Under the pieces are notes generated by a model that did no database searches, was not told where the DNA came from, and saw only the letters and a list, made by a program, of their open reading frames with translations. DNA of 64,000 nt from CALMEC01 sp963706315 (GTDB taxonomy: Bacteria > Actinomycetota > Thermoleophilia > Miltoncostaeales > Miltoncostaeaceae). The position numbers were made by a program, and so were the translations under genes. The DNA lies in the NCBI GenBank assembly GCA_963706315.1, contig CAVPMA010000013.1:124001-188000 (forward strand), given 5' to 3'. Below are positions 40,302 through 49,318 of the stretch, in pieces. The stretch's first letter is position 1. The number at the start of each line of letters is the position of its first letter.

Positions 40302-42062
40302 TTGAGACTCGCGTGTGCCGTCTTCGCGCTGGCCGTTTGCGGCGCCGCGCCGGCCCATGCCCGGGAACTCATCGTGGGGGGAACGAGCGCACAGCCCGGC
40401 TCGTGGCCGTCGATCGTGGCCCTCGTCCATGCTGGACTCTCACCATCGGCGGGCCAGTTCTGCGGAGGGACCCTCGTCGATGTCCAGGCCGTCCTTACCG
40501 CCGGGCACTGTGTCGACGACGGGTCTGGGGGGGTCGCCTCACCGGCGAACCTGAACGTGTACGTCGGCATCACCGACCTGGCAAACCCGACGAATCAGCA
40601 GCCGATCGGAGTGAGCTCGATCAACCGGCACCCGAGCTTCAACCCCACGACGCTGGGCAACGATGTCGCGATCCTCCATCTGGCGTCGCCGGCTCCCATC
40701 GGGCCCGCCGTTCAGGTGATGGATCTCGCCGCGCCGACCGATGCCACACAGTGGGAGCCCGGCGACGCCGCCCAGATCGCCGGCTGGGGGCTCACCTCTC
40801 CGCCAGGCTCCGGCGCAACCGCGCCGAATGCGCTCCAGGAGGCCGATGTTCGACTCGTCGCCGACTCCAGTTGCGTGTCGTCACAGTCCTACGGCCCGCT
40901 GGTGTTCAACCCGTCGCTGATGGTCTGCGCCGGCTTGTTCGGCGTCGGCAAGGTCGACGCGTGTAACGGCGACAGTGGCGGCCCGCTGGTCGTAGCCGGC
41001 CTGAACGGCACCAAGGTCCTTGTCGGCGCGACCAGCTTCACCGACGCCGCCTACCCGTGCGGCGACCCCAACTTCCCTGCCGTCTACTCCCGGCTTTCCG
41101 CGCTCCGCTCGTTTGTGTACGGCGCCCAGGGCATCAGCGGGGTCTCTCCGCCCGGCGCTCCGACCGGTGTCACCGCTCGGGGCGTCCCGGGGGGCGTCTC
41201 CCTCTCCTGGAGTGCTCCGAACGTCAACGGAGGGCGACCCCTTGCCGGCTATCGCATCACGACCGCGCCCACCGGGATGGCGCCAAGCTCACGAGACGTT
41301 CCGGCGGGCACGCAATCGGTCCTGATCCCCGGTTTGTCCTGTGATGCGTTCGCCACGTTCAGCGTCGCCGGCGCAAACGCCGTGGGGCTTGGACCCGCCG
41401 GTTCGACGGACCTGACCATCTCCCGGCCGTCCAACCTCACTCCTCCGGCTGTGACCGGCCTTGGACGGGCCGGCTCACCCCTCACCGCGACCGGCGGCTC
41501 GTGGAGCGCCGGGGCACCGGCCGCCTTCATCTGGCAGCGAGAGACCACGCCCGGCTCCGGCGTCTTCACGACGATCGCCGGCGCAACGAGCCCGATCCAC
41601 GTCCCCACCTCCGCAGACGTCGGCCGGCGCATCGCCGTGACCGTGACCGCGCAGAACGCGGAGTGCGTGTCGACCGCACTCTCGAATACGGTCACCGTGC
41701 GTCCACGCTTCCGTGTGTTGTCAACCCGGGCTCCTAAGGTCACGCTGACAAGCGCGGGTCTCGCAAAGGTCGCGCTCCGGCTGCAGGCGGAGCCACGGAC
41801 GCGGCTCGCGATCCGAATCGTCGACCCCGCGGGGGCCATTCGGGCGCCGATCTCGAAGTCGAGCCGGATCGACGGCGCTGTTCCCCGCGTGGTGACACGG
41901 CGCCTGGAGGGGCGACTCGGAACGGCATCAATCCACCCCGTCACCGTCGCGTTCCGGGGCCGGTCACGGGGGACTCTGCGGACGGTCCGGATCGTGATCG
42001 TCGCCACGAGCACCCTCGGCGAGCGCACCGAGACGACGGTCAGGGCGCGCGTCCGTCTCTGA
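40302..42062 (+). CDS. Secreted trypsin-like serine protease with Fn3 and Ig-like domains
   Basis: A 586-residue exported protein. A signal peptide (VFALAVCGAAPAHA) is followed almost at once by the S1 domain: LIVGGTSAQPGSWPSIVALV, VLTAGHCVDD (His), LGNDVAILHLA (Asp) and DACNGDSGGPLVVAGLN (Ser). Cys pairs suit disulfides. After the protease come a fibronectin-type-III-like domain (PPGAPTGVTARGVPGGVSLS), an Ig-like segment and a beta-rich Arg-rich tail. The TTG at 40302 is the best start for the signal peptide. It probably acts outside the cell as a protein hydrolase. Confidence 0.85.
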   Translation: MRLACAVFALAVCGAAPAHARELIVGGTSAQPGSWPSIVALVHAGLSPSAGQFCGGTLVDVQAVLTAGHCVDDGSGGVASPANLNVYVGITDLANPTNQQPIGVSSINRHPSFNPTTLGNDVAILHLASPAPIGPAVQVMDLAAPTDATQWEPGDAAQIAGWGLTSPPGSGATAPNALQEADVRLVADSSCVSSQSYGPLVFNPSLMVCAGLFGVGKVDACNGDSGGPLVVAGLNGTKVLVGATSFTDAAYPCGDPNFPAVYSRLSALRSFVYGAQGISGVSPPGAPTGVTARGVPGGVSLSWSAPNVNGGRPLAGYRITTAPTGMAPSSRDVPAGTQSVLIPGLSCDAFATFSVAGANAVGLGPAGSTDLTISRPSNLTPPAVTGLGRAGSPLTATGGSWSAGAPAAFIWQRETTPGSGVFTTIAGATSPIHVPTSADVGRRIAVTVTAQNAECVSTALSNTVTVRPRFRVLSTRAPKVTLTSAGLAKVALRLQAEPRTRLAIRIVDPAGAIRAPISKSSRIDGAVPRVVTRRLEGRLGTASIHPVTVAFRGRSRGTLRTVRIVIVATSTLGERTETTVRARVRL

Positions 42063-42079
42063 CCCGCCCGGGGGGGACG

Positions 42080-43834
42080 TCAGAGCCGCTGGATCTTGAG
42101 CGTGTAGTCGCCGCCGCCCGCGATCGCGTAGACGGTGACGAAGTGGCGGCCCGATTCACGCGCCCGCACGACCACGGTCCGCGTGCCGGGTGTGGACCGC
42201 TTCGCGCTGCCGAGGAGCTTGGCGTTGAACTGCCGGTCGGTCAGCACCGTCGGTGAGACCGACGGCGAGGACGGGCGGAACACGTAGAGGCCGAGGCGGC
42301 CCTTCGACGCGACGATCGTGACCTTGAGCCGCTCGCCCTTGCGCAGGAGCACCGGGTAGGCGTCGATCGGGTCGTCGTTGAAGTCGGCGCGGGCCTGCAG
42401 CCGCTGGGGCGCCCGCGTGGCGCGCAGCGTCTGGCTCTTCGGCAGCCACTTGACGTCGTCGTTCATCTCGCTGAGATCGTCGACCGGCGCCGGTGCCTCC
42501 GCAGCCGCCACGGCGTTGACGAAGCCCCAACCCTCGGTGCTGTTGCGTCCGATCGCGCCACGGCTGGAGGTGACCTGCAGGATTCGCGTCACCTGGTACG
42601 GCGTGATCCCGGGGTGCGAGGCGAACACGAGCGCGGCGACGCCGGCGACGTACGGGGCGGCCATCGACGTGCCCGACTTGAAGCCGTAGCCGGGGGCGAA
42701 CTGACCCTCCCCCACCGCGAGGGGGATCGTCGAGGCGATGTTGACTCCCGGCGCGAGCACGTCGACGGAGTAGTTGAAGTTCGAGAACCGCGCGCGTGCG
42801 TAAGCCCGGGGGCAGTCGATGAGCTCGACGATGCCGTCGCATTGCGCGCCGACGCCGATCACGTGGTCGTACGCCGCCGGGTAGTTGAGCGGGTTGTCCT
42901 CGAGCCCCTCATTTCCGACCGACGCGACGATGAGCGCGCCGTTCTTGAACGCCCAGTTGACCGTGTCCTGGAAGGCCTGGGAGTATCCGGGTCCGCCGGA
43001 GGAGATGTTGATGACTTTGGCGCCGTGGGTGACGGCCCAACGGATGCCGCGGATCATGGTCGCGTCGGTGCTGCGCCCGAGCGCGTCGGCGATCTGGACC
43101 GGCATCACCTTCGAGACGCCCGGCACGGCCGGGTTGGGCGAGGCGGGCGCGACGCCCACCACGCCGATGCCGTTCGCCGGGGCCGCCGCGATGCCGGCGA
43201 CGTGTGTGCCGTGGCCGCGCTCGCCGATGTCCTCGGCGCTGTTCACGTTGCGGATCGTGCTGCGCGGCGCGACGAGCAAGCCCGGCTCGCGCCACTCCTC
43301 GTGAGTCGAGTCGACCCCGGAGTCCAGGATCGCAATCGTCGGCCGGTCGTAGGCCGCAAGACCTGGCGCCCACGTGCCGCGGTGCAGGCTCCACTGCTGG
43401 TTCGGCGACGGCTGCGCGTAGAAGGGGTCGGTCGGCTCGGAGAGCGTGACCCGCGGAAGCGGAGCGGGCGGCTGGGGGCGGGGGTCGGTGAGCACGTCGC
43501 TGGTGCGCACACGCGACCACTCGGCCCGCACGACCTCGTCGCGGGTCAGCACCCGCTCGCGAACGGTCGCGGCGTCGCGCGGACGCAGCTCCCACACGCC
43601 GATCTCCGGCACGGAGGGACGGGCGACGCCGAGGCCGGACAGCCGGGCCTCACCGGTGGCGCGATCGGGACGGTCCGAGAACGTCACCAGCAGCACCCGA
43701 TCCGTCACCGCGCCGGCGATCGCATTCGCCGCCTTCGACTGGGGGGACCGGGCGCCGAACGCGGCGGCAGGCAGGAGCGCCAGGAGCACGAAGGCGGCGA
43801 TGCAGTGATGTATCCGCGTCGTCGCGCTACTCAT
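42080..43834 (-). CDS. Secreted subtilisin-like (S8) serine protease
   Basis: A 584-residue exported protease. Signal peptide (IAAFVLLALLPAAAFGA), propeptide-like N-terminal region, then the S8 triad: TIAILDSGVDSTHEEW (Asp), GHGTHVAGIAAAPANGIGVV (His) and KSGTSMAAPYVAGVAAL (Ser), with the oxyanion Asn in VASVGNEG. A C-terminal beta-rich domain (YPVLLRKGERLKVTIVASKG) resembles bacterial pre-peptidase domains. It overlaps nadE by 8 bases, an odd pairing of a secreted protease with a cytoplasmic biosynthetic enzyme. It lies tail to tail with the trypsin-like gene. Confidence 0.88.
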   Translation of the reverse strand: MSSATTRIHHCIAAFVLLALLPAAAFGARSPQSKAANAIAGAVTDRVLLVTFSDRPDRATGEARLSGLGVARPSVPEIGVWELRPRDAATVRERVLTRDEVVRAEWSRVRTSDVLTDPRPQPPAPLPRVTLSEPTDPFYAQPSPNQQWSLHRGTWAPGLAAYDRPTIAILDSGVDSTHEEWREPGLLVAPRSTIRNVNSAEDIGERGHGTHVAGIAAAPANGIGVVGVAPASPNPAVPGVSKVMPVQIADALGRSTDATMIRGIRWAVTHGAKVINISSGGPGYSQAFQDTVNWAFKNGALIVASVGNEGLEDNPLNYPAAYDHVIGVGAQCDGIVELIDCPRAYARARFSNFNYSVDVLAPGVNIASTIPLAVGEGQFAPGYGFKSGTSMAAPYVAGVAALVFASHPGITPYQVTRILQVTSSRGAIGRNSTEGWGFVNAVAAAEAPAPVDDLSEMNDDVKWLPKSQTLRATRAPQRLQARADFNDDPIDAYPVLLRKGERLKVTIVASKGRLGLYVFRPSSPSVSPTVLTDRQFNAKLLGSAKRSTPGTRTVVVRARESGRHFVTVYAIAGGGDYTLKIQRL

Positions 43835-45533
43835 ACTTGTTGGTAATCGGCATCCGTCGGTCCTTCCCGAAGGCGCGTGGGGTGATCTTGATGCCGATCG
43901 GTCCCTGACGACGCTTGTATTCGGCTCGGTCGACCATCCGAATCACCGACCGAACGACGTCGCGGGCGCCATCGTCGGGCGCGAGCCCGTCCGAGTTCCG
44001 GTCATGCTCCACGTACGCCTTGAGTATAGGGTCGAGCACGTCGTACTCCGGCAGGGAGTCGGTATCACGCTGGTCGGGGCGGAGCTCCGCCGACGGAGGG
44101 CGTTGGATGGTATGGCGCGGGATCACGTCGGTGCCGGCGGTCGCGTTGCGCCACTCCGCCAGCCGGTAGACCATGGTCTTCGCCACGTCGCGGATCGGCG
44201 CGAAGCCGCCGACCATGTCCCCGTACAGGGTGCTGTAGCCCACCGCGATCTCGCTCTTGTTGCCCGTGGCGAGCACCATGCGGCCCAGCTTGTTCGAGAG
44301 CGCCATGAGCAGGGTCCCGCGAACCCGGGCCTGGATGTTCTCCTCGGCGATGTCGCGCGGCCGGCCGGCGAACGCCGCGGCGAGCGCGGCCTCGAACGCC
44401 TCGACGATCGGCGCGATCGGGATCACCTCGAGGCCGATGCCGAGGTTCCCCGCGAGCGCCTGGGCGTCGGCGAGGCTCTCCGGGCTGGAGAACGTGGAGG
44501 GCATCGCGACGCCGGTGACCCGCTCGGCCCCGAGCGCGTCGACGGCCATCGCCGCGGTAAGCGCCGAGTCGATCCCTCCGGAGAGCCCGATGAGCACTCC
44601 GGGAAAGCCGTTCTTGTCGACGTAGTCGCGAATGCCCAGCACGAGCGCCCGCCACAGCTCCTCCTCGGCCCCGGCGCACGGCGTCACGACGTTCACAGCC
44701 GCAACCGGCGAGGCGGCGGGCGCGGCGGCCTCGATCCGGAGGGCAGGCGGCGTCTTGGCATCGGTGATGCGGCGCACGAGCGGCTCACGTAGGCGGCGCC
44801 GGGCGGCGGCCCCCACCTCGATGTCGGCGAACGCGACCTCCTCGGTGAACTGGCCGCAGCGGGCGACGATCTCGCCGGACGTGTCGAACAGCGCGGAGCG
44901 CCCGTCGAACACCAGCTCGTCCTGCCCGCCGACGAGGTTGCAGAACGCCAGCGCCGCGGCGCAGTCGTCGGCGCGCGTGGCGAGCATCCGTTCGCGTGCG
45001 GCCCCCTTGCCCTGGTGGTACGGCGACGCCGACACGCAGCAGATCAGGTCGAGCCGGGCGACGGCGAGGTCGCCGGCGACCGGGGCCGAGTACCAGATGT
45101 CCTCGCAGATGACGATGCCCACGCGCGCGCCGTGGACGTCGATCACGAGCTGCTCGTCGCCGGCCTGGAAGTACCGCGCCTCGTCGAACACCCCGTAGTT
45201 CGGCAGGAACCGCTTGTGGTAGACGGCCTGCACGCGCCCATCCGCGAGGACCGCCGCCGCGTTGAAGCAGTCGTCCTTCCAGTCGACGAAACCGACGACT
45301 GCGACGCCCTCGGTGACGTCGCGGGCGAGTTCCTCGACCGCCGACCGGCTGGCCGCGGCGAACTCGGGGCGCAGGAGCAGGTCCTCGGGCGGGTAGCCAC
45401 AGACGGCGAGCTCCGGCACGAGCGTGATGTGCGCCCCGCCCGCCGTGGCACGGCCGATCGCGTCGCGCACCCGCGCCGTGTTTCCCGGGATGTCGCCGAC
45501 CACCGTATTGAGCTGCGCGAGACCGACGCGCAC
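43827..45533 (-). CDS. nadE: Glutamine-dependent NAD+ synthetase
   Basis: A 568-residue two-domain enzyme converting deamido-NAD to NAD with glutamine. The N-terminal nitrilase-like amidase (VGLAQLNTVVGDIPGNTARV, LVPELAVCGYPPEDLLLRPE, IVICEDIWYSAPVAGDLA with the catalytic Cys of the Glu-Lys-Cys triad) delivers ammonia to the C-terminal synthetase (IGLSGGIDSALTAAMAVDAL, STLYGDMVGGFAPIRDVAKT, ADLRPDQ-like end and TP-rich tail). Length and motifs match the long bacterial form. The start ATG at 45533 is followed by the normal first strand. Confidence 0.95.
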   Translation of the reverse strand: MRVGLAQLNTVVGDIPGNTARVRDAIGRATAGGAHITLVPELAVCGYPPEDLLLRPEFAAASRSAVEELARDVTEGVAVVGFVDWKDDCFNAAAVLADGRVQAVYHKRFLPNYGVFDEARYFQAGDEQLVIDVHGARVGIVICEDIWYSAPVAGDLAVARLDLICCVSASPYHQGKGAARERMLATRADDCAAALAFCNLVGGQDELVFDGRSALFDTSGEIVARCGQFTEEVAFADIEVGAAARRRLREPLVRRITDAKTPPALRIEAAAPAASPVAAVNVVTPCAGAEEELWRALVLGIRDYVDKNGFPGVLIGLSGGIDSALTAAMAVDALGAERVTGVAMPSTFSSPESLADAQALAGNLGIGLEVIPIAPIVEAFEAALAAAFAGRPRDIAEENIQARVRGTLLMALSNKLGRMVLATGNKSEIAVGYSTLYGDMVGGFAPIRDVAKTMVYRLAEWRNATAGTDVIPRHTIQRPPSAELRPDQRDTDSLPEYDVLDPILKAYVEHDRNSDGLAPDDGARDVVRSVIRMVDRAEYKRRQGPIGIKITPRAFGKDRRMPITNKYE

Positions 45534-45677
45534 GTGTAGCGACTCCCTCGTTCGGCACGAACCACACGGCCGGGCGGGGCAGCGCGCGGTAGGCTAATCA
45601 AGCCGTTGGTTTTCCACGATACGCCGAGTTCGCACGAACGAGAAGCACAAAGCGGGCCGGCGACGAGAGGACATGCG

Positions 45678-46067
45678 ATGGGTTCGAACCTCCCTCCACA
45701 ACGACTTCGTCCTGGCGGCGTGGCCGGCGGGAACGATCAGCGCCGCAACCTGTCCCCGTCTCAGGGCGCCCAGGAGGCCGCCAAGCGCCTCGGCCTGGCG
45801 TGCTTCCACGCAGGCCAGCGGGTCCCGGGGCTCGTGGGATGCGTCGCGTGCCAGTTCCAGATTCGCAACCGCGGCGTGCTGCCGGCGTGCCCCGACTGCG
45901 GTGAGCTGGTGTGGGCATGGCTCGACGAGGGCCCGCCACCGGTGCTCGATGCGGCCAACACTCCGGCGACGCCCCCTCCAGCCGAGGCGGCGCCGAAGGT
46001 CGAGGACGGGGTCGCCCTCGAGCCCACCGTCGTCGTCCAGGAGAACGTCTCGATCGAGCCGACCTGA
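45678..46067 (+). CDS. Small zinc-ribbon protein, hypothetical
   Basis: A 129-residue protein. Residues about 45-80 contain VPGLVGCVACQFQIRNRGV and LPACPDCGELVWAWL, two CxxC pairs separated by 15 residues, a zinc-ribbon knuckle. The N-terminus is polar and the C-terminal third is Pro/Ala-rich with an acidic end. The ATG at 45678 follows GAGAGG. Its role is unknown. Together with the ribbons at 9825, 10171 and 18717 it is the fourth small ribbon protein of this window. Confidence 0.6.
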   Translation: MGSNLPPQRLRPGGVAGGNDQRRNLSPSQGAQEAAKRLGLACFHAGQRVPGLVGCVACQFQIRNRGVLPACPDCGELVWAWLDEGPPPVLDAANTPATPPPAEAAPKVEDGVALEPTVVVQENVSIEPT

Positions 46068-46226
46068 GCTCTGCGCGGCGCGGGAAACCGCTCCGGCGAC
46101 TCCCCGAATCGCCTGGGCGACCACCTGGCGGTTTTGGTACTTACAAAGATGTAACAACGCGCCGATAAAGCACACACGGGAATCGCCGATGATCTCATCA
46201 CAACGGTAACCCGTGGACTGGATCCC

Positions 46227-46766
46227 GTGAACCGACGTCTCTTCACCGCGCTCGTCCTGACGCTCACCCTCGCGCTCTCGACGGTCGCCCTCTCGAAGGT
46301 CACCGCGATGCGCGTCGGGAGCTTCGACGCCACCGGCACGGGCACGCTCGTCGCCCAGGGCAACCTCACGGCGTTCGGGAAGATGGAGGGCAGCATCATC
46401 GTGCGCGACCGCGTCGGCGGCGCCCTGGTCAAGGTCAACGCCGTGACCCAGCGGCCCAAGCTGGTGCGGGTCGGGTTTCGAATCGTGCGCGTCTACACGA
46501 TCCGCAAGGCGAAAGGCGCGTTCTACGTGCGCGGCAAGGACGTGCGCGTCGAGCTGCGCGCCCCGAAGGCCCAGCTGTCGGTCGCCATCATCGGGCGTGG
46601 CACGGTGTCCCGCCTCGACGGTGAGGGCACCTACACGCTGAACACCGACCCCACCGCGGATTGGCTCGATGCACCGCTTCCGATCCGCATCAGGCCGCAG
46701 CGGCCGGCTCCCGAGGAGCCGACGCGCACGACCTCCGAGATCGTGCCGGGAACCACCCGCCCCTGA
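46227..46766 (+). CDS. Secreted hypothetical beta-rich protein
   Basis: A 179-residue exported protein: signal sequence (LFTALVLTLTLALSTVALS), then a beta-strand-rich region (ATGTGTLVAQGNLTAFGKME, AFYVRGKDVRVELRAPKAQL) and a Pro/Thr/Arg-rich tail. No cysteine and no lipobox. I do not recognise a named domain; similar short, Gly/Val-rich secreted proteins are common in actinobacteria. The GTG at 46227 is the start of the clear signal peptide. It lies 45 bases before the response-regulator gene. Confidence 0.6.
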   Translation: MNRRLFTALVLTLTLALSTVALSKVTAMRVGSFDATGTGTLVAQGNLTAFGKMEGSIIVRDRVGGALVKVNAVTQRPKLVRVGFRIVRVYTIRKAKGAFYVRGKDVRVELRAPKAQLSVAIIGRGTVSRLDGEGTYTLNTDPTADWLDAPLPIRIRPQRPAPEEPTRTTSEIVPGTTRP

Positions 46767-46810
46767 CCGTCACGGCAACGGTTTCCGAAGTGCGGTCTAC
46801 ACTTCGGTTC

Positions 46811-47524
46811 GTGACCCCGCAGACGCACGTCCTGATCATCGAGGACGAGCCCAACATCGCCTCGTTCGCGAAGATGTACCTCGAAGCGGCCGGCTACCGC
46901 GTCAGCGTCTCCCATCGTGGTGACGAGGGCCTGGCCACCGCGGAGCGCGAACACCCGGCGCTGATCGTGCTCGACCTGATGCTGCCAGGCCTCGATGGCT
47001 ACGAGGTCACCAAGCGCCTGCGCACGGCGAACCACGGCCGCGGGCCCGCGATCGTGATGCTCACGGCCCGCGACGACGCCGTGGACAAGGTCGTGGGTCT
47101 CGAGCTCGGCGCGGACGACTACATCACGAAGCCGTTCAACCCCCGCGAGCTCGTCGCCCGCGTTCGCGCGGTGCTCCGCCGCGCCGACGGCGCGGCCGGG
47201 CCGGTGGAGCCGCCCCCGAGCGAGCCGGTGACGCACGAGATCGACGGGCTGCGCATCGAGATCGGCCCGCGCGAGGTGTTCATCGACGACGAGCAGGTAC
47301 AGCTCACGCCGAAGGAGTTCGACCTGTTGACCGCGCTGGTCGAGAACCGTGGCATCGTCCTCACCCGCGAGCAGCTGCTGGAGCGCGTCTGGGGCTTCAC
47401 GTTCCTCGGCGACAGCCGGACGATCGACGTGCACGTGCGCCAGCTGCGACGCAAGTTGGGTGAGACCTGCCCCATCCAGACCGTGTGGGGCACCGGTTAC
47501 AAGGTGCCGGCCGCGAAGAAATGA
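46811..47524 (+). CDS. OmpR/PhoB-type response regulator
   Basis: A 237-residue regulator with an intact receiver (VLIIEDEPNIASFAKMYLEA with the acidic pair, LIVLDLMLPGLDGYEV with the phospho-Asp, MLTARDDAVDKVVGLELGAD, YITKPFNPRELVARVRAVLR with Lys) and a winged-helix DNA-binding domain (LTPKEFDLLTALVENRGIVL, SRTIDVHVRQLRRKLGE, VWGTGYKV). GTG 46811 is the start of the receiver. Its stop overlaps the kinase start by 4 bases, so it is a classical two-component pair with the gene at 47521. Confidence 0.93.
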   Translation: MTPQTHVLIIEDEPNIASFAKMYLEAAGYRVSVSHRGDEGLATAEREHPALIVLDLMLPGLDGYEVTKRLRTANHGRGPAIVMLTARDDAVDKVVGLELGADDYITKPFNPRELVARVRAVLRRADGAAGPVEPPPSEPVTHEIDGLRIEIGPREVFIDDEQVQLTPKEFDLLTALVENRGIVLTREQLLERVWGFTFLGDSRTIDVHVRQLRRKLGETCPIQTVWGTGYKVPAAKK

Positions 47525-48966
47525 GATTCCCGTGGCGCACCCTGCGGGGGCGTCTGGCGCTCGCCTCGATCGCCGGTCTCCTGGCAGCGTCCGTTGCGTT
47601 CGCGGTGCTCGGCGTCGAGCTTGTGCGGTCGCAGACCGTCGCCGACGAGAAGGCCGACCTCAAGTCGAAGGCCACCGCGATCGCCCGGCTCATGACCGAG
47701 GACGCGGACGAGGCCCTCCAGACGTCGGGTGGGTACAACCCGTCACCGGAGCGGATCCTCGCCTTGGAGGCCATCGCCGGGAAGGGCGCGACGCTCGTCT
47801 ACCAGGGCGCGAACCTGAATCCCAGCGCGGCCGCGGGCGCCGGGGGACTCGAGCGGCTCGTGCTCGACCAGGTCGACTTCGACCGGCTGGAGGTCAACCG
47901 TGTTCAAGAGTTCGAGGCAGACGTGCCGGGATCCGGCGCCCACGCCATCGGCGCCGCCGCGGCGATCCAGATCTCCGGCGAGCCCGTCGGAGCGGCGGTG
48001 CTCCTCCGGGAGCAATCGGAGCTGGTGTCGGTGTGGCGACGGTTCGCGAACCGCGTGCTGATCGCCGCCCTGATCGGGCTCGCGTTCGCGATGCTGGTCG
48101 CGGTCGTGTTCACGCGCCGGGCGATGCGGCCGCTCAAACGCCTCCAGACGGCTGCGATCGACGTGGGCCGTGGCGACCTCGATACCCGCGTCGAGCCGAG
48201 CGGCATGGAGGAGATCGACGCGCTCGCGACGGCGTTCAACACGATGGTGCGCGAGATCCAGCACCGTGAGACCGTGACACGGGACTTCCTGATGCGCGTG
48301 ACGCACGACTTGCGCACGCCGCTCACGGCGATCCGGGGCCACACACAGGCGCTCTCGGACGGCGTGGTGCCGGCGGAGGCGATACCGAGGTCGCTCAGCG
48401 CGATCGATGACGAGTCGATGCGGCTCGACGCGCTCGTGACCGATCTGCTCGACCTCGCAAAGCTCGAGGCACGGCGATTCAGGCTCGATCTCAGCGCCGT
48501 CGACAGCAACGAGCTCGTCGACCGGGCGTTCCACGCGTTCACTGGCGAGGCCGCCCGCCGCGGCATGGTGTACGAGCGCAGCCTGCAGCCACTGCCGAAC
48601 CTCTACACGGACGAGAGCCGCGTGCGGCAGATCGTCGGCAACCTCATCGACAACGCGTTGCGGTGGACTCCCGACGGCGGGACCGTTCGCGTCGCCGCCC
48701 ACCCCCGTACCGGCGGCGGGGCGGTGATCTCGGTGACCGACAGCGGACCGGGCATCGCACCGGAACGGCTCGACGAGATCTTCGAGCCGTTCCGGTCGGA
48801 GAACACGCCCGACGGCCAGCACGGCAGCGGCCTCGGCCTCGCGATCAGCCGCCAGCTCGCCCGCGCCCTCGGCGGCGACCTGCGGGTGGAGAGCCGCATC
48901 GGCGCCGGTAGCCGCTTCACCCTCGAGCTCCCCGAGGAAGCCCGCCAGCCGCTGATGGCCGGCTGA
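47521..48966 (+). CDS. Membrane sensor histidine kinase (complete)
   Basis: A 481-residue kinase in the standard order: TM1 (ALASIAGLLAASVAFAVLGV), a sensor region of about 120 residues, TM2 (VLIAALIGLAFAMLVAVVF), HAMP (TRRAMRPLKRLQTAAIDVGR), HisKA with DFLMRVTHDLRTPLTAIRGH, and HATPase with LIDNALRWTPDGG, SVTDSGPGIA and HGSGLGLAISRQL. The phospho-acceptor His and all ATP-site boxes are present. Together with the regulator at 46811 it forms a functional unit; the stimulus is unknown. Confidence 0.93.
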   Translation: MRFPWRTLRGRLALASIAGLLAASVAFAVLGVELVRSQTVADEKADLKSKATAIARLMTEDADEALQTSGGYNPSPERILALEAIAGKGATLVYQGANLNPSAAAGAGGLERLVLDQVDFDRLEVNRVQEFEADVPGSGAHAIGAAAAIQISGEPVGAAVLLREQSELVSVWRRFANRVLIAALIGLAFAMLVAVVFTRRAMRPLKRLQTAAIDVGRGDLDTRVEPSGMEEIDALATAFNTMVREIQHRETVTRDFLMRVTHDLRTPLTAIRGHTQALSDGVVPAEAIPRSLSAIDDESMRLDALVTDLLDLAKLEARRFRLDLSAVDSNELVDRAFHAFTGEAARRGMVYERSLQPLPNLYTDESRVRQIVGNLIDNALRWTPDGGTVRVAAHPRTGGGAVISVTDSGPGIAPERLDEIFEPFRSENTPDGQHGSGLGLAISRQLARALGGDLRVESRIGAGSRFTLELPEEARQPLMAG

Positions 48967-49042
48967 CGCCGGGCCCTTCCAGCGCGCCCACTTCCACGGG
49001 GCCGCCGCCCCATCACCCGCCTCGGGGCGACCGATCCGCTTG

Positions 49043-49228
49043 TGCCACTCGGCGGCTCGGGGACGCCATTTGGCGTCCCGAGAACGCCAAGTGGCGCGCG
49101 ACGCAGCCCCAATCATTGCGACCATTGAAGGGGCCTTCGTCTTGCGCATGCCCGGGTTCGGCCTCCGCACAACGCGCCACTTGGCGTGCCGCGGGCGCCA
49201 AGTGGCGCACCGGGAACGCCAGGTGGGT
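49043..49228. repeat. Six 12-bp palindromes in two clusters at exact 21-bp spacing
   Basis: Copies of CGCCAnnTGGCG begin at 49043 (TGCCACTCGGCG, imperfect), 49064 (CGCCATTTGGCG), 49085 (CGCCAAGTGGCG), then 49175 (CGCCACTTGGCG), 49196 (CGCCAAGTGGCG) and 49217 (CGCCAGGTGGGT, degraded). Within each cluster of three the spacing is exactly 21 bp, two helical turns, and the 9-base linkers are related (about nnCCGgGaa). The 90-base offset between clusters is not a multiple of 21. It fills most of the gap of about 350 bases (48967-49318) between the convergent kinase and glnB genes; no gene is supported there. Confidence 0.85.
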
Positions 49229-49253
49229 CCGATCAGGGGCCCGAAATGTGGAC

Positions 49254-49284
49254 GGACCCGCCGGGGAAAGTCCCCGACGGGTCC
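49254..49284. terminator. Terminator-like hairpin between the repeat array and glnB
   Basis: GGACCCG pairs with CGGGTCC and CGGGGA with TCCCCG, separated by one mismatch, with a 3-base loop (aag): a 13-bp stem. It would end glnB (minus strand) and perhaps the kinase transcript. There is no T-run. Confidence 0.55.
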
Positions 49285-49318
49285 GCGGTGATGCGAAGGT
49301 GGGACAGCCGCGCAGCCG

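Noticed and set aside
49043..49228. CRISPR array candidate (regular 21-bp repeats)
   Set aside because: Units are 12-bp palindromes with 9-bp related linkers, far shorter than CRISPR repeats and spacers, and no cas genes are present.
49040..49291. Protein coded by the palindrome array (heptad repeat)
   Set aside because: All six frames are open because the repeats lack stops; there is no start signal or domain, so a DNA element is more likely.
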